Shown: piece after piece, positions 1 to 7,973 of the stretch
Layout of the letters: each line of letters opens with the position of its first letter
Position numbering within the stretch: position 1 is the stretch's first letter
Source of the DNA: Phormidesmis priestleyi Ana
GTDB lineage: Bacteria; Cyanobacteriota; Cyanobacteriia; Phormidesmidales; Phormidesmidaceae
Assembly: GCA_001314865.1 (NCBI GenBank)
Contig: LJZR01000010.1
Location: 1-64,000 of the forward strand
Reading direction: 5' to 3'
DNA: 64,000 bases
Position numbers and translations under genes: made by a program
The notes under the pieces: generated by a model
What the model saw: only the letters and a program-made list of their open reading frames with translations
What the model was told of the DNA's origin: nothing
Database searches by the model: none

Positions 1-447
1 GTTAGCCTCAAACGAAAGATTCGGGTTGTCTATTTGGTCAATCGCAAGCATCCTGAACGACTCTGCTATGCCCTACTGTTTTCAACCGATATTGAGTTAG
101 ATCCCATTCAACTCTACAGGGCATACCGCGCTAGGTTCCAAATCGAATTTATTTTTAGGGATGCAAAGCAGTTCACCGGCTTGACCGACTGCCAAGCGCG
201 CGATGCGCAGAAGCTCGACTTTCATTTCAATGCCTCGTTGACAGCCTTGAATATGGCTAAATGGGAGCAGTATCAGCAGCGAAATATTGAGGAGCCATTT
301 GTTTTTTCCATGGCCTCCTATAAACGCCGTAAACTCAATCAGCACCTGCTTGAGCGCTTTATTCACAACTTAGATTTAGACGAGACTTTGATTAAAATGC
401 ATCCCAACTATCAGACCCTTTGTGATTACGGTCTCCTAGTCTCCTAA
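1..447 (+). CDS. IS4-family transposase, 3' part (cut by window edge)
   Basis: The frame is open from the first base and ends at a TAA at 445-447, so the N-terminal part lies outside the window. The translation contains YRARFQIEFIFRDAK (from base 124), which matches the IS4 signature Y-x2-R-x3-E-x6-K exactly; the E is the third acidic catalytic residue of the DDE site. The tail continues as an ordinary transposase C-terminus. No clear terminal inverted repeat was recognised in the bases after the stop. Whether the full copy is intact cannot be judged here. Its presence fits the repeat-rich, rearranged stretch that follows. Confidence 0.85.
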   Translation, partial: VSLKRKIRVVYLVNRKHPERLCYALLFSTDIELDPIQLYRAYRARFQIEFIFRDAKQFTGLTDCQARDAQKLDFHFNASLTALNMAKWEQYQQRNIEEPFVFSMASYKRRKLNQHLLERFIHNLDLDETLIKMHPNYQTLCDYGLLVS

Positions 448-514
448 TTGTGTCCGGAGTATTGATAAGTAGCTCAGCATAATCAAACCTATGAGGGCAA
501 CAGAATTACTGCAT

Positions 515-584
515 TGCCCCCCTGCCCCCCAAGTTTGGGAGGTTCTGAATCCGGCCTCCCCCAAACTTGGGGGATTGAGGGGGC
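515..584. repeat. Interspersed palindromic element, copy 1
   Basis: A C-rich arm (CCCCCCAAGTTTGGGAGG, from 525) is followed about 12 bases later by its complement-like arm CCTCCCCCAAACTTGGGGG, giving a strong stem-loop on either strand. The left flank (TAAGTAG.YCAG, then ACTGCATTGCCCCC) is shared with the element at 20.44-20.56 kb, so this is one member of a dispersed family. The right terminal repeat of that element is degraded here. The rest of the 448-982 spacer holds the inverted copy at 676-760 and a purine-rich tract, and no gene that I can support. Confidence 0.7.
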
Positions 585-675
585 GTCACAAGTCAGTTAA
601 ACAGTCTGTGAGTGTTTTGCAATTGTTTTTGATTGACTACTCAAATAGTTTTTATTAAACCGACGTTCCAACAAA

Positions 676-760
676 GTGCAAGAGACTCAGATCACCCTTC
701 CAGAAAGCTGTTGAACGTCTTGCCTCAGAGCCCCAAACTTGGGGACGGGGGCGCACAGCA
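676..760 (-). repeat. Interspersed element, inverted copy
   Basis: The reverse complement of this stretch reads CCCCGTCCCCAAGTTTGGGG followed by CTCTGAGGCAAGACGTTCA, nearly identical to two direct copies at 2700-2765 and 2777-2844. The TIR-FGE gene lies between these inverted copies, so recombination between them could invert the gene. No ORF is carried. Confidence 0.7.
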
Positions 761-863
761 AGATGATAGATGTCCCACTTTTAACAACACTGACCTCCTT
801 AAGCTCCAATTTTGGCATTTTAAATCGATCGCCCTCCGGGCGGGCTTCGCCAACTCGCTACGC

Positions 864-965
864 GAGAAGAAAGAAAGAGAGAGAAAGAGACAATAAGGAA
901 GCAAGAAAGAAAGAAACAAGAAGGGTAAAGAAAAGAAGGGCCAAGGGCACAAGGGCAAGAGCGCC
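864..965. other. Polypurine (GA-rich) tract in spacer
   Basis: About 100 bases on the + strand are almost entirely A and G, with only a few pyrimidines, directly downstream of a short GC-rich palindromic motif (CTTCGCCAACTCGCTACGCG, from 845) of a type common in cyanobacterial spacers. The frames through it are compositional artefacts. It lies just past the 3' end of the minus-strand TIR-FGE gene. Confidence 0.6.
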
Positions 966-982
966 AAGGGCTACACAAGAGG

Positions 983-2377
983 TCACGAGAAAACGCACAC
1001 TACTCGAAAACCAACAACGAGGTGCCGAAGATCGCGCGCGAGCCTGCCGCGATAGGCCGAGCGGCAGCTGCCGGGATAGTTGCTCCAAGAACCGCCCCGC
1101 AGCAGCCTGTTAGCACCCTCATTAGCAGATAACCACGCACTGCCATCAGTGGGCGCACCCGCATAATTATCATGCCAATGATCCTGACACCATTCCCACA
1201 CATTTCCATGCATGTCATACAGGCCAAACGCATTCGCAGGAAAGCTACCCACTTCTGTTGTTTTCTCTCTATATTCACCTTTTGGACCAGCGCCGTAATT
1301 TCCAGAATAAGTTATATCTCCGAGATTCCAACCTGTTCCGCGATAATTCGCTAGATCAGTCGTAATCGTCTCACCAAAATGGAAGGGCGTCGTCGTACCC
1401 GCCCGACAGGCATATTCCCACTCTGCTTCACTCGGCAACCGATAGGTCTGCCCCGTACTGCGAGACAGCCGATGACAAAACTCAACGGCCTCATTCCAAC
1501 TCACCAGCTCTATGGGCTTATTCTCACCTGAGAATTTAGAAGGTGCTGTTGGCAAATCGGCTTTTACTCGCGGCAAAGCCGACACAGCCCGCCACTGCGC
1601 CTGAGTCACCAAATACTTCCCCAGCCAAAAAGGCCCAACGCTCACCTCATGCTGAGGCCGCTCATAGTCACGTCCCTCATCTGCTGGCGAACCCATCTGA
1701 AAGCGCCCACCCGGCACCCCCACCATCTCTAAAGTAACGCCCTGCCCCAAGTCTACGGGTTGATAAGTTGCCTGCCGCTGCTCACGCCCCGTCACCTTTC
1801 CCCGACCATCTACAGACACCACCTCAAAAAAGAATGTAGGCAAAGGGGGCAAAGACGGTGTGCCTGAATTACCTGAGTTGCCTGAATTGCCTGAAGGCGC
1901 TACCGCTTGCATCAAGCCCTGCAAACCCTTTATCAACCGATTCATATCTGGATGAAACCGAGGATCGTGACCCACCTGCGTACCATTGCGACGCACCAAA
2001 GAATGCAGCGAAGCCGGAAGCTGCTCCCGCGTGGGAATACTCACCCCCTCTAGCAGTACCGGAATCACCGGAATCTGCCGCCTTAATGCCGCCTCCACCT
2101 CAATTCGCACAAAGTCATCGGGATCATCCAAGCGGCGGCGGCCATTCGCATCCGTTACCGTCGCCCAGGTTTTGCCCATAATCACCAACAGCACCTGGCA
2201 CTGCCCCACCGCTTGGTCTAAATGCTCGTAAAAATCAGCCCCCAAGGGAATATCATCCACATCCTTAAACACATGCTCCCGACCAAACTCAGTCACCAGC
2301 CGGTCATAAATTCGCCCTGTTTCAGCATTGGTGTCGCTACGACGATAAGAAATAAAAATGGATCTAGACGATGACAT
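983..2377 (-). CDS. TIR domain / FGE-sulfatase-like domain protein
   Basis: Residues 1 to about 130 form a bacterial TIR domain (SIFISYRRSDTNAETGRIYD at the start, then DVDDIPLGADF, VLLVIMGKTW and DDFVRIEVEAAL, which carries the candidate catalytic Glu). A short NSGNSGNSG linker follows. Residues from about 210 to the end form a formylglycine-generating-enzyme fold (GGRFQMGSPADEG, YRLPSEAEWEYACRAG, DMHGNVWEWCQD, LLRGGSW, final VGFRVV). True FGEs have a Cys-x4-Cys pair near the C-terminus; here the segment reads SCRSAYR, with only the first Cys, so sulfatase activation is unlikely and a binding role is inferred. TIR domains of this type can cleave NAD+ or signal. The gene stands alone between repeats. 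Annotation of both folds is firm; the biological role is open. Confidence 0.88.
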   Translation of the reverse strand: MSSSRSIFISYRRSDTNAETGRIYDRLVTEFGREHVFKDVDDIPLGADFYEHLDQAVGQCQVLLVIMGKTWATVTDANGRRRLDDPDDFVRIEVEAALRRQIPVIPVLLEGVSIPTREQLPASLHSLVRRNGTQVGHDPRFHPDMNRLIKGLQGLMQAVAPSGNSGNSGNSGTPSLPPLPTFFFEVVSVDGRGKVTGREQRQATYQPVDLGQGVTLEMVGVPGGRFQMGSPADEGRDYERPQHEVSVGPFWLGKYLVTQAQWRAVSALPRVKADLPTAPSKFSGENKPIELVSWNEAVEFCHRLSRSTGQTYRLPSEAEWEYACRAGTTTPFHFGETITTDLANYRGTGWNLGDITYSGNYGAGPKGEYREKTTEVGSFPANAFGLYDMHGNVWEWCQDHWHDNYAGAPTDGSAWLSANEGANRLLRGGSWSNYPGSCRSAYRGRLARDLRHLVVGFRVVCVFS

Positions 2378-2530
2378 CAGGGGCCAGTGAGCAATTAGGG
2401 TGAGCAGGCAGTAGGAAATAGCCGAAAAAGCCTTTGCCGGGCGAAGGAAAAAGGCTTCCTACTAAGAAACTACTATATCTTTGGCTGTCTTGAGCTGTCT
2501 TGCGCTGTGTTTGGCTTTACTGAATGCCTA

Positions 2531-2669
2531 ATGAGTAGACCAGATGAGTAGACCAGATGAGTAGGCCAGATAAGTAGGTTAGATAAGTAGGTTAGATAAG
2601 TAGGTTAGATAAGTAGGTTAGATAAGTAGGTTAGATAAGTAGGTTAGATAAGTAGGTTAGATAAGTAGG
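2531..2669. repeat. 13-bp tandem repeat array (about 10.7 copies)
   Basis: The unit ATAAGTAGGTTAG repeats without gaps. The first three units are variants (ATGAGTAGACCAG twice, then ATGAGTAGGCCAG) and the last is cut short. Single or double relatives of the same unit stand beside the palindromic elements at 465 and 20385-20410, so array and element seem to travel together. It lies upstream of the TIR-FGE start and is non-coding. Confidence 0.9.
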
Positions 2670-2699
2670 GCAGTGTTGTTACAAGTAGGATGCCTACAC

Positions 2700-2930
2700 G
2701 TTGCATGCCCCCGTCCCCAACTTTGGGGCTCTGAGGCAAGACGTTCAGCGGCTTCCGGGAGGCGATCTATTACTTTGTTGCGTGCCCCCGTCCCCAACTT
2801 TGGGGCTCTGAGGCAAGACGTTCAGCAGCTTCCTGGTAGGCGATTTGAGTATTTTGGATTCGCGATCTCCCCCGAACTCGGGGAAACCCATTATTGGCTC
2901 AAGGGATAAATCTTATATTTCTGGAGGGGC
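2700..2930 (+). repeat. Two direct copies plus tail of the interspersed element
   Basis: Two copies of a motif (CCCCGTCCCCAACTTTGGGG, then CTCTGAGGCAAGACGTTCAG) start 77 bases apart (2700 and 2777). They are followed by CCCCCGAACTCGGGG (2868) and a segment, GGGAAACCCATTATTGGCTC and onward to about 2925, shared almost exactly with 20514-20550. The frames that run through are open only by composition. The inverted copy is at 676-760. Confidence 0.75.
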
Positions 2931-3019
2931 GAGTGCAAGCACTGGGTTTAATCATCAGCTCAATAAAACCTACCGACCTACTTACATACACACAGATACA
3001 TTCAAAAAACTTGCTCCAG

Positions 3020-3192
3020 ACTTCCCTGAACCCTTCACAGGGTTCTCAGATCGCTTTGCAGGGTTCTCAGATCGCTTCACAAGGTTCTCAGATCGCTTCA
3101 CAAGGTTCTCAGATCGCTTCACAGACTTCCCTAAACCCTTCACAGGGTTCTCAGATCGCTTCGCAGACTTCCCTGAAAGCTGCACAGGGTAG
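3020..3192. repeat. 21-bp tandem repeat array
   Basis: GGTTCTCAGATCGCTTCACAA-type units start at 3041, 3062, 3083, 3104 and 3146, exactly in 21-bp register; the unit at 3125 is a diverged ACTTCCCTAAACCCTTCACA form. Because 21 is divisible by three, frames on both strands stay open (FSDRFTR, GSQIASQ, VKRSENL), but no start signal or family match supports a protein. The array ends about 130 bases before the duplicated tRNA fragment. Confidence 0.8.
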
Positions 3193-3322
3193 TGCAAACC
3201 CTTTACAGGCAAACCAGCAAAGCGAACTGACTTCTGAGGAATAGGCAAATCAATAAAGTACCGCTTTGAGCAGAATCAACAATGCTTTACCTTTTAGAGA
3301 CAAACACCTGCATTGCCTATCA

Positions 3323-3370
3323 AAATCGGGATGGCGGGATTCGAACCCACGGCCCCTTCGTCCCGAACGA
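3323..3370 (-). repeat. tRNA-Pro 3' fragment: distal attachment-site copy
   Basis: These 48 bases are identical to 10395-10442, which run from the 3' end of tRNA-Pro(CGG) through the T arm into the anticodon loop. Identity stops sharply on both sides (3322 and 3371 differ from 10394 and 10443). This is what remains when a tyrosine-recombinase element integrates at a tRNA 3' end: the gene is rebuilt on one side and the displaced piece is left at the other. The fragment cannot fold as a tRNA. Confidence 0.88.
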
Positions 3371-3491
3371 GTCTGTAAATGTCTAAATTCCTCCATTACA
3401 ACTGGGAAACTAGTGTGAGAAGCCCCTGAAAATGGCTATTTTGAGCTGACGGGAATACAAACGACTTGTCCAAATACTGAACCAAACTTTA

Positions 3492-3909
3492 TCAGACCTT
3501 ATTGTCTAGACGCTCATGCTCAATTTCTGCTTCTATTGCCTTCAATCCCTGCTCTAGTTCTTCCTCCGTCGGCAAAACAAGGCGATATTTCGATGCAAAT
3601 ATCTGTTTTCCATCAGCTAAGACGGAGTACTTTGCGATGGCGCAGCCTCTCCTTGCGGAGAATCGCCTCATTCTTCTCCGCACACAAAATCAAACCGATA
3701 GTGGGATTATCATCTTCCCGTCGAAACCGCTCCTCATACAGCCGTACATAGGTATCCATCAGGACATTGGCCAGATGGAGCAGCTTGCCGAGATTTAAAT
3801 CGATCAACACAAAGCATTTCGGCAGGTAGTTGTAGAACACCAAATCCACATAAAAGTGCTCTCCGCCTAGCGTGATGCGACGCTGCCGCGCCACAAACGA
3901 AAACCCTTA
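3492..3909 (-). pseudogene. DUF1016/YhcG-type PD-(D/E)XK nuclease, C-terminal remnant
   Basis: Read on the minus strand from 3906, the frame gives GFSFVARQRRITLGGEHFYV, then DLVFYNYLPKCFVLIDL and DDNPTIGLILCAEKNEA, the conserved nuclease core of the DUF1016 (YhcG) family. A stop directly precedes GFSF, so the N-terminal half of the usual protein is missing. After NEA the frame breaks and resumes in another frame as AIAKYSVLADGKQIFASKYR and LVLPTEEELEQ to the stop at 3492. The break coincides with a short palindromic insertion near 3634-3667; removing 25 bases of it restores NEAIAKYSVL. Such nucleases accompany restriction systems and mobile elements. This copy should be inactive. Confidence 0.85.
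3634..3667. repeat. Short palindromic insertion splitting a HIP1 site
   Basis: On the minus strand the stretch reads GGCGAT, then 25 inserted bases (TCTCCGCAAGGAGAGGCTGC plus GCCAT), then CGC. Deleting the 25 bases gives GGCGATCGC, a HIP1 octamer, and restores the DUF1016 reading frame. The insert has a TCTCCGCAAGGAGA hairpin core of the kind seen in small dispersed cyanobacterial repeats. It is the visible cause of the frameshift in the host gene. Confidence 0.75.
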
Positions 3910-4104
3910 GTGCGTCCAGCTCAAATCAGGACGCAGTGCGTCGCGAATTGGAAACGCCAAATAAAACCGTCGCATGTATCGCAATTGGAGGAACTCAGCC
4001 GTCGCCAGAATTGGGTGCGAATCAACAGCCGCTGCGTTCGCTACAATCTTGCACTCATCAAAGACTGGCTACAATCCAGTGATGAGTTATTATCCTGCGG
4101 ATAA
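3910..4104 (+). CDS. Small ORF, unrecognised, possible gene fragment
   Basis: A GTG-initiated frame of 64 residues contains EELSRRQNWVRINSRCVRYN and LALIKDWLQSS. The C-terminal half has a plausible soluble protein composition and vaguely recalls short conserved cyanobacterial proteins that end in a similar RYNL..I.DW segment, but I cannot name a family. The frame starts at the upstream edge of the opposite-strand DUF1016 remnant, so it may be a fragment. A good intrinsic terminator follows at 4184-4223 in the same direction, which supports a transcript here. Confidence 0.3.
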   Translation: MRPAQIRTQCVANWKRQIKPSHVSQLEELSRRQNWVRINSRCVRYNLALIKDWLQSSDELLSCG

Positions 4105-4183
4105 GTCAATTAGCGAGGCAAGACCTAAACCCGACTAGAAACGTTGTCTTGGTTACAATGAATACACTGAATCTCAGTAGCAA

Positions 4184-4223
4184 CACGGTTTTTAGCTTTC
4201 AATACGGAAAAACCGTGCTTTTT
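4184..4223 (+). terminator. Rho-independent terminator
   Basis: CACGGTTTTT (4184-4193) pairs perfectly with AAAAACCGTG (4208-4217) and is followed at once by CTTTTT. It would end + strand transcription entering from the 3.9-4.1 kb ORF and so insulate the helicase gene at 4375. The rest of the 4105-4374 spacer shows nothing else. Confidence 0.75.
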
Positions 4224-4374
4224 GGCTTAAAAGGGACAAGGGATTACAGTTCTTTGATTGCCGATTTGGATATTATGATTGTGCTGTTTTGACTAAAGAC
4301 AAGGAAGTTTAGTTTCGCTTGCACAAGCGGTTTGATTTACTCATATATGATTAAGGCTTTGGGAAAGAGGACGC

Positions 4375-6237
4375 TTGCCACGCATCTTTGACAATATTGA
4401 CCTTCAGCTTCTTGGAACACTGAAGGATACTTTGGATCAGGCAACCCGAGCTGATTTTTGCGTGGGTTATTTTAACTTGCGTGGGTGGCGGCTTATTGAT
4501 CAAGCGATTGAACAGTTGCCTGATAGCAGCGGTGCGTGCTGCCGATTACTGATTGGTATGCAACGATTACCCAAGGAGGATCTACGACGGAATCTGGCTA
4601 TTATCAGGGATGATAAGCGGATTGACCAAGGGGAAGCTGTACGACTTAAAAAGCTAATGGCGCAGGAGTTTCGTGAGCAGCTGATGTTAGGCACACCTAG
4701 CTCAGCAGATGAGGCTGGCTTACAGCGCCTGAAGGCGCAACTCCGTTCAGGCAAACTCATTGTTAAGCTTCATCTTCGCTATACTTTGCACGCTAAGTTG
4801 TATCTGGTGCATCGTGCTGATCACATTACGCCTATTGTGGGATTTTTGGGTAGCAGTAATTTGACGCTCGCAGGATTGCAACACCAGGGTGAGCTAAATG
4901 TTGATGTGGTTGAGTGCGACGCCGCTCAAAAACTTCAAAGCTGGTTTGATGGTCGCTGGCGCGATCGCTTTTGCCTAGATATCTCTGAAGAGCTTGCCAA
5001 CATTATTGAAGAAAGCTGGGCCAGAGATGAGCTAATTAAGCCCTATTACGTTTATCTCAAGATGGCTTATCACCTTTCGCAAGAAGCGCGAGATGGATTG
5101 AGCCAGTATCAAGCGCCTCGTGATTTTGGCCTGCTGAAGTTTCAGGAAGCAGCGGTGCAAATTGCCGCCCACCATGTAAATAAACGGGGTGGGGTAATTA
5201 TTGGAGATGTGGTAGGGCTAGGAAAAACCTTAATCGGGACAGCTGTGGCTCATCTATGTGAGGAAGACTTTGGCGTCAGCACTTTGATTATTTGCCCTAA
5301 GAACTTGGTCAAGATGTGGCAGGGCTATGTTGATCGCTTTGGGCTTAGAGGCAAGGTGATGTCGGTGAGCCGAGTTGTTAAAGATTTGCCGGAGGTTCCG
5401 GCTCGGTTTCGATTGGTTCTGATTGATGAGAGTCACAACCTACGAAATCGGGAGGGCAAGCGGTATGCGGCTATTCGAGATTATATTGAGCAGAGTGGTA
5501 GTCGCTGCATTTTGCTGACGGCGACGCCCTATAACAAGACTTATCTCGATTTATCAGCTCAGCTACGCCTATTCATCTCGGAAGATAAAGATTTGGGAAT
5601 GAAGCCCGAGGAGCTGATTCGAGAGTTAGGCAATGAGATGGAATTTAGGCGTAAGCATCCTCAAACGCCTGTGCGATCGCTCGCTGCTTTTGAGAAAAGT
5701 GAATTTTCAGACGATTGGCAGCAGCTGATGAGTCGGTATATGATTCGGCGTACTCGCAGCTTTATTAAAAATACCTATGCAGAGCAAGACCCAGAGGATG
5801 ATCGCTACTACTTGGAATTTCCTGATGGCAGCCGTTCTTATTTCCCCTTGCGTCGCCCTAAAACAGTTCAATTTTCTATTGGCAATGCCGACAGCGATCC
5901 CTATGCAGGGCTGTATTCAGATCGGGTGGTAGATATTATTAATAAGCTCCACCTGCCGCGATACGGACTGGGTAACTATGAGCTGAGTCGCCATAAGGAT
6001 CTCCCAACCGCTTCGGAGCAACAGGTTTTAGAAGGGCTTTCTCGGGCTGGGCGGCGGTTAATGGGGTTTTGCCGTACTAACTTATTCAAAAGATTAGAGA
6101 GCAGTGGAGAGGCTTTTATTTTGTCTCTGGAACGACAGAAGAAATATATACAAAATTGCGTAACCATATCATCTAACTATGCCTTCTATTATTCAAAACC
6201 TCATCCCAGAAAAACAAAACCTGGTAACCGTCGCTGA
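4375..6237 (+). pseudogene. PLD-like / SNF2-type helicase, C-terminally truncated
   Basis: The frame starts at TTG 4375 behind an AGAGG ribosome site and opens with LPRIFDNIDLQLL, typical of this family. Residues 1 to about 200 are a phospholipase-D-like nuclease module (ADFCVGYFNLRGW; LHAKLYLVH with the HxK pair; GFLGSSNLTLAGL). Residues 250 onward are the first SF2/SNF2 ATPase lobe: Walker A GDVVGLGKTLIG near 280, DESHN near 350, LLTATPYN near 383. The expected second RecA lobe is absent: after about residue 593 (SLERQ) the sequence becomes unrelated and stops, overlapping the next gene by 59 bases. A protein of 620 residues could be made but lacks helicase motifs IV-VI, so remodelling activity is unlikely. 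PLD-SNF2 proteins occur in restriction and other defence loci. Confidence 0.85.
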
Positions 6238-7900
6238 AAACGATTCAGCGCAGAAAGCTTTGTTGCTCATGATTGAGCACGACTTTAGCCAACTTCCCGT
6301 AATCGCTAGTGATCAAACACTCAAAGGCATGATCACTAGCGACTCCATCCTGCGAGCTGTCAGCAATCTAAAGGTCATTCCCGAACGCCTTAAAGTCTCT
6401 CACGCGATCACTAAAATAACGCCCTATCGCATGGAAGATGCTCTCTCTGAACTCCTAAAAGGGCTGCAAAGTACCAATGCTATTCCAATCATAGATGGCA
6501 AAAACAATATTGAGGCTATTGTTACTAGCTACGATACCGCCGAATACTTCCGCCGCCGAGCTGAAGACCTTATGCTCGCCGAAGATATTGAGCTTAACCT
6601 GCGAGACTTTATCAAACCATCCAACGCCAGCGACACAAGTAATGCAGACGACGACAAAATTAGCCAGCTCATTGAAGCCATCACGCCCTCCAATAACGAC
6701 CTGAAAGCCAAATTCAAGAGCGCCCTGCTTAGCTACATAGCCAAGACTACCGGGAATAAACCCAAGCTCGATCATGAAAATTTTGACTCAGTATTTGAGC
6801 AGTACCTTGCTCGACCCGTCGTTCAAAGGACATTCGATGACCTCACCCTCTATGAGTTGACCCAAATTTTCAAGAAACTTTGGTCTCAATATCAATCTGG
6901 ATTTAACGATCTGGAATGGGATGCTATTGAGCCACTTTTAGACGGTATACGTGAAACCAGGAATGCGATCGCGCACTTTCGCGAAGTCAGCCCACAGCAG
7001 CGCAAACAGCTACAATACTGCGTCAGCCTTTTAAACAACCACAAACCATCGTTTGAACTACCTGAGGCTGAATTGATAACGATTGAGGCCACGAATAGTT
7101 TATCAGCTTCTGAAACTCTCTTACCTGAAGCACACAGCTTTAGCCCACTCGAAGAAGAAGTTGAAGCTAATGATAGCCGCTACGCCCCACTTGCCATTTG
7201 GCTACAGACTCAAGAAGCCGATAGGATAACCTGTACCTTCAAAGAAATTGAAGCCATCATTCAAGACGATCTGCCTCCCTCCGCCCGCCAGTATCGTACT
7301 TGGTGGGCCAACAATACGGTAGGCAATACCCAATCAACCCAATGGCTAGATGTAGATTGGCGAGTCTCTAGTGTCAACATGGCTATTGAGAGAATTGTCT
7401 TTTCTAGAATGGGAGAGAGACAGAGCGCCTACATCGACTTTTTTGGTCAGCTTCAGGACAACCTCAAATCTATCCAAGACCTATCCATAACACCTCAGAA
7501 CAGCCCACAAGGCAAATCTTGGCTAGTGTTCGTGATCAAACGTACAGATCAAGCCTCTATTAAACTACCTGACGTCGTTTTCTCATTCGCTCGTCGGTCT
7601 CGGTTTCGTATCGAAATTTATATTAGTGAAAGAGAAGAAGGAAAAACAAAACAAATATTTGATCGGCTACAGGCTCAACAGGAAGCCATTGAAACCGAAT
7701 TTGGCGCAGCCCTAAGCTGGGAAAGACTCGACCACCGGCACGCCTCCCGCATCGCCTGCTATCGGCCAGACTCTTCCATTACCGACAGCCCAGAACAACT
7801 AAACGAAATACAATCCTGGGCTGTTGAAACACTGCCTAAGTTCTACGCAGCATTATCTGATAGATTCATCGCCGCCCAAAAACAAGCCACCCCAGAATAA
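6179..7900 (+). CDS. CBS pair / HEPN-like / DUF4268-type multidomain protein
   Basis: 573 residues. Residues 1-130 hold two CBS repeats (SQLPVIASDQTLKGMITSDS; NAIPIIDGKNNIEAIVTSYD), which bind adenosyl nucleotides in other proteins. Residues about 160-290 are helical and contain RETRNAIAHF (R261, N262, H266), the R-x4-H pattern of HEPN ribonucleases. Residues about 325-395 resemble DUF7662 (YAPLAIWLQTQEADRITCTF; PPSARQYRTWWAN), a DNA/nucleotide-binding-like module. The C-terminal 170 residues resemble DUF4268 (AYIDFFGQL; GKSWLVFVIKR; FRIEIYI), found in nuclease contexts. No membrane segment is seen. The gene begins inside the tail of the truncated helicase, so the pair was joined by deletion or co-transcribed. 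The combination suggests a nucleotide-sensing RNase-type effector; this is inference. Confidence 0.75.
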   Translation: MPSIIQNLIPEKQNLVTVAENDSAQKALLLMIEHDFSQLPVIASDQTLKGMITSDSILRAVSNLKVIPERLKVSHAITKITPYRMEDALSELLKGLQSTNAIPIIDGKNNIEAIVTSYDTAEYFRRRAEDLMLAEDIELNLRDFIKPSNASDTSNADDDKISQLIEAITPSNNDLKAKFKSALLSYIAKTTGNKPKLDHENFDSVFEQYLARPVVQRTFDDLTLYELTQIFKKLWSQYQSGFNDLEWDAIEPLLDGIRETRNAIAHFREVSPQQRKQLQYCVSLLNNHKPSFELPEAELITIEATNSLSASETLLPEAHSFSPLEEEVEANDSRYAPLAIWLQTQEADRITCTFKEIEAIIQDDLPPSARQYRTWWANNTVGNTQSTQWLDVDWRVSSVNMAIERIVFSRMGERQSAYIDFFGQLQDNLKSIQDLSITPQNSPQGKSWLVFVIKRTDQASIKLPDVVFSFARRSRFRIEIYISEREEGKTKQIFDRLQAQQEAIETEFGAALSWERLDHRHASRIACYRPDSSITDSPEQLNEIQSWAVETLPKFYAALSDRFIAAQKQATPE

Positions 7901-7973
7901 AACCGCTAGCAACTTGCTAATCCAGCTAGCATTGAGTTCATCAGCCCTCACAATCCCCAACCAACAACCAACC

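Noticed and set aside
2531-2669. A CRISPR array or iteron-type origin
   Set aside because: Units are contiguous 13-mers with no spacers; no replication gene or DnaA-box cluster is nearby.
3020-3192. A CRISPR array
   Set aside because: The repeats are contiguous 21-mers without unique spacers and there are no cas genes in the window.
2845-3248. Open frames on both strands across the 21-bp array (FSDRF, GSQIASQ, VKRSENL repeats)
   Set aside because: The frames stay open only because the unit is a multiple of three; there is no ribosome site or family match.
3323-3370. A second, complete tRNA-Pro
   Set aside because: Only the 3' part is present; the D arm and the 5' acceptor strand are missing.
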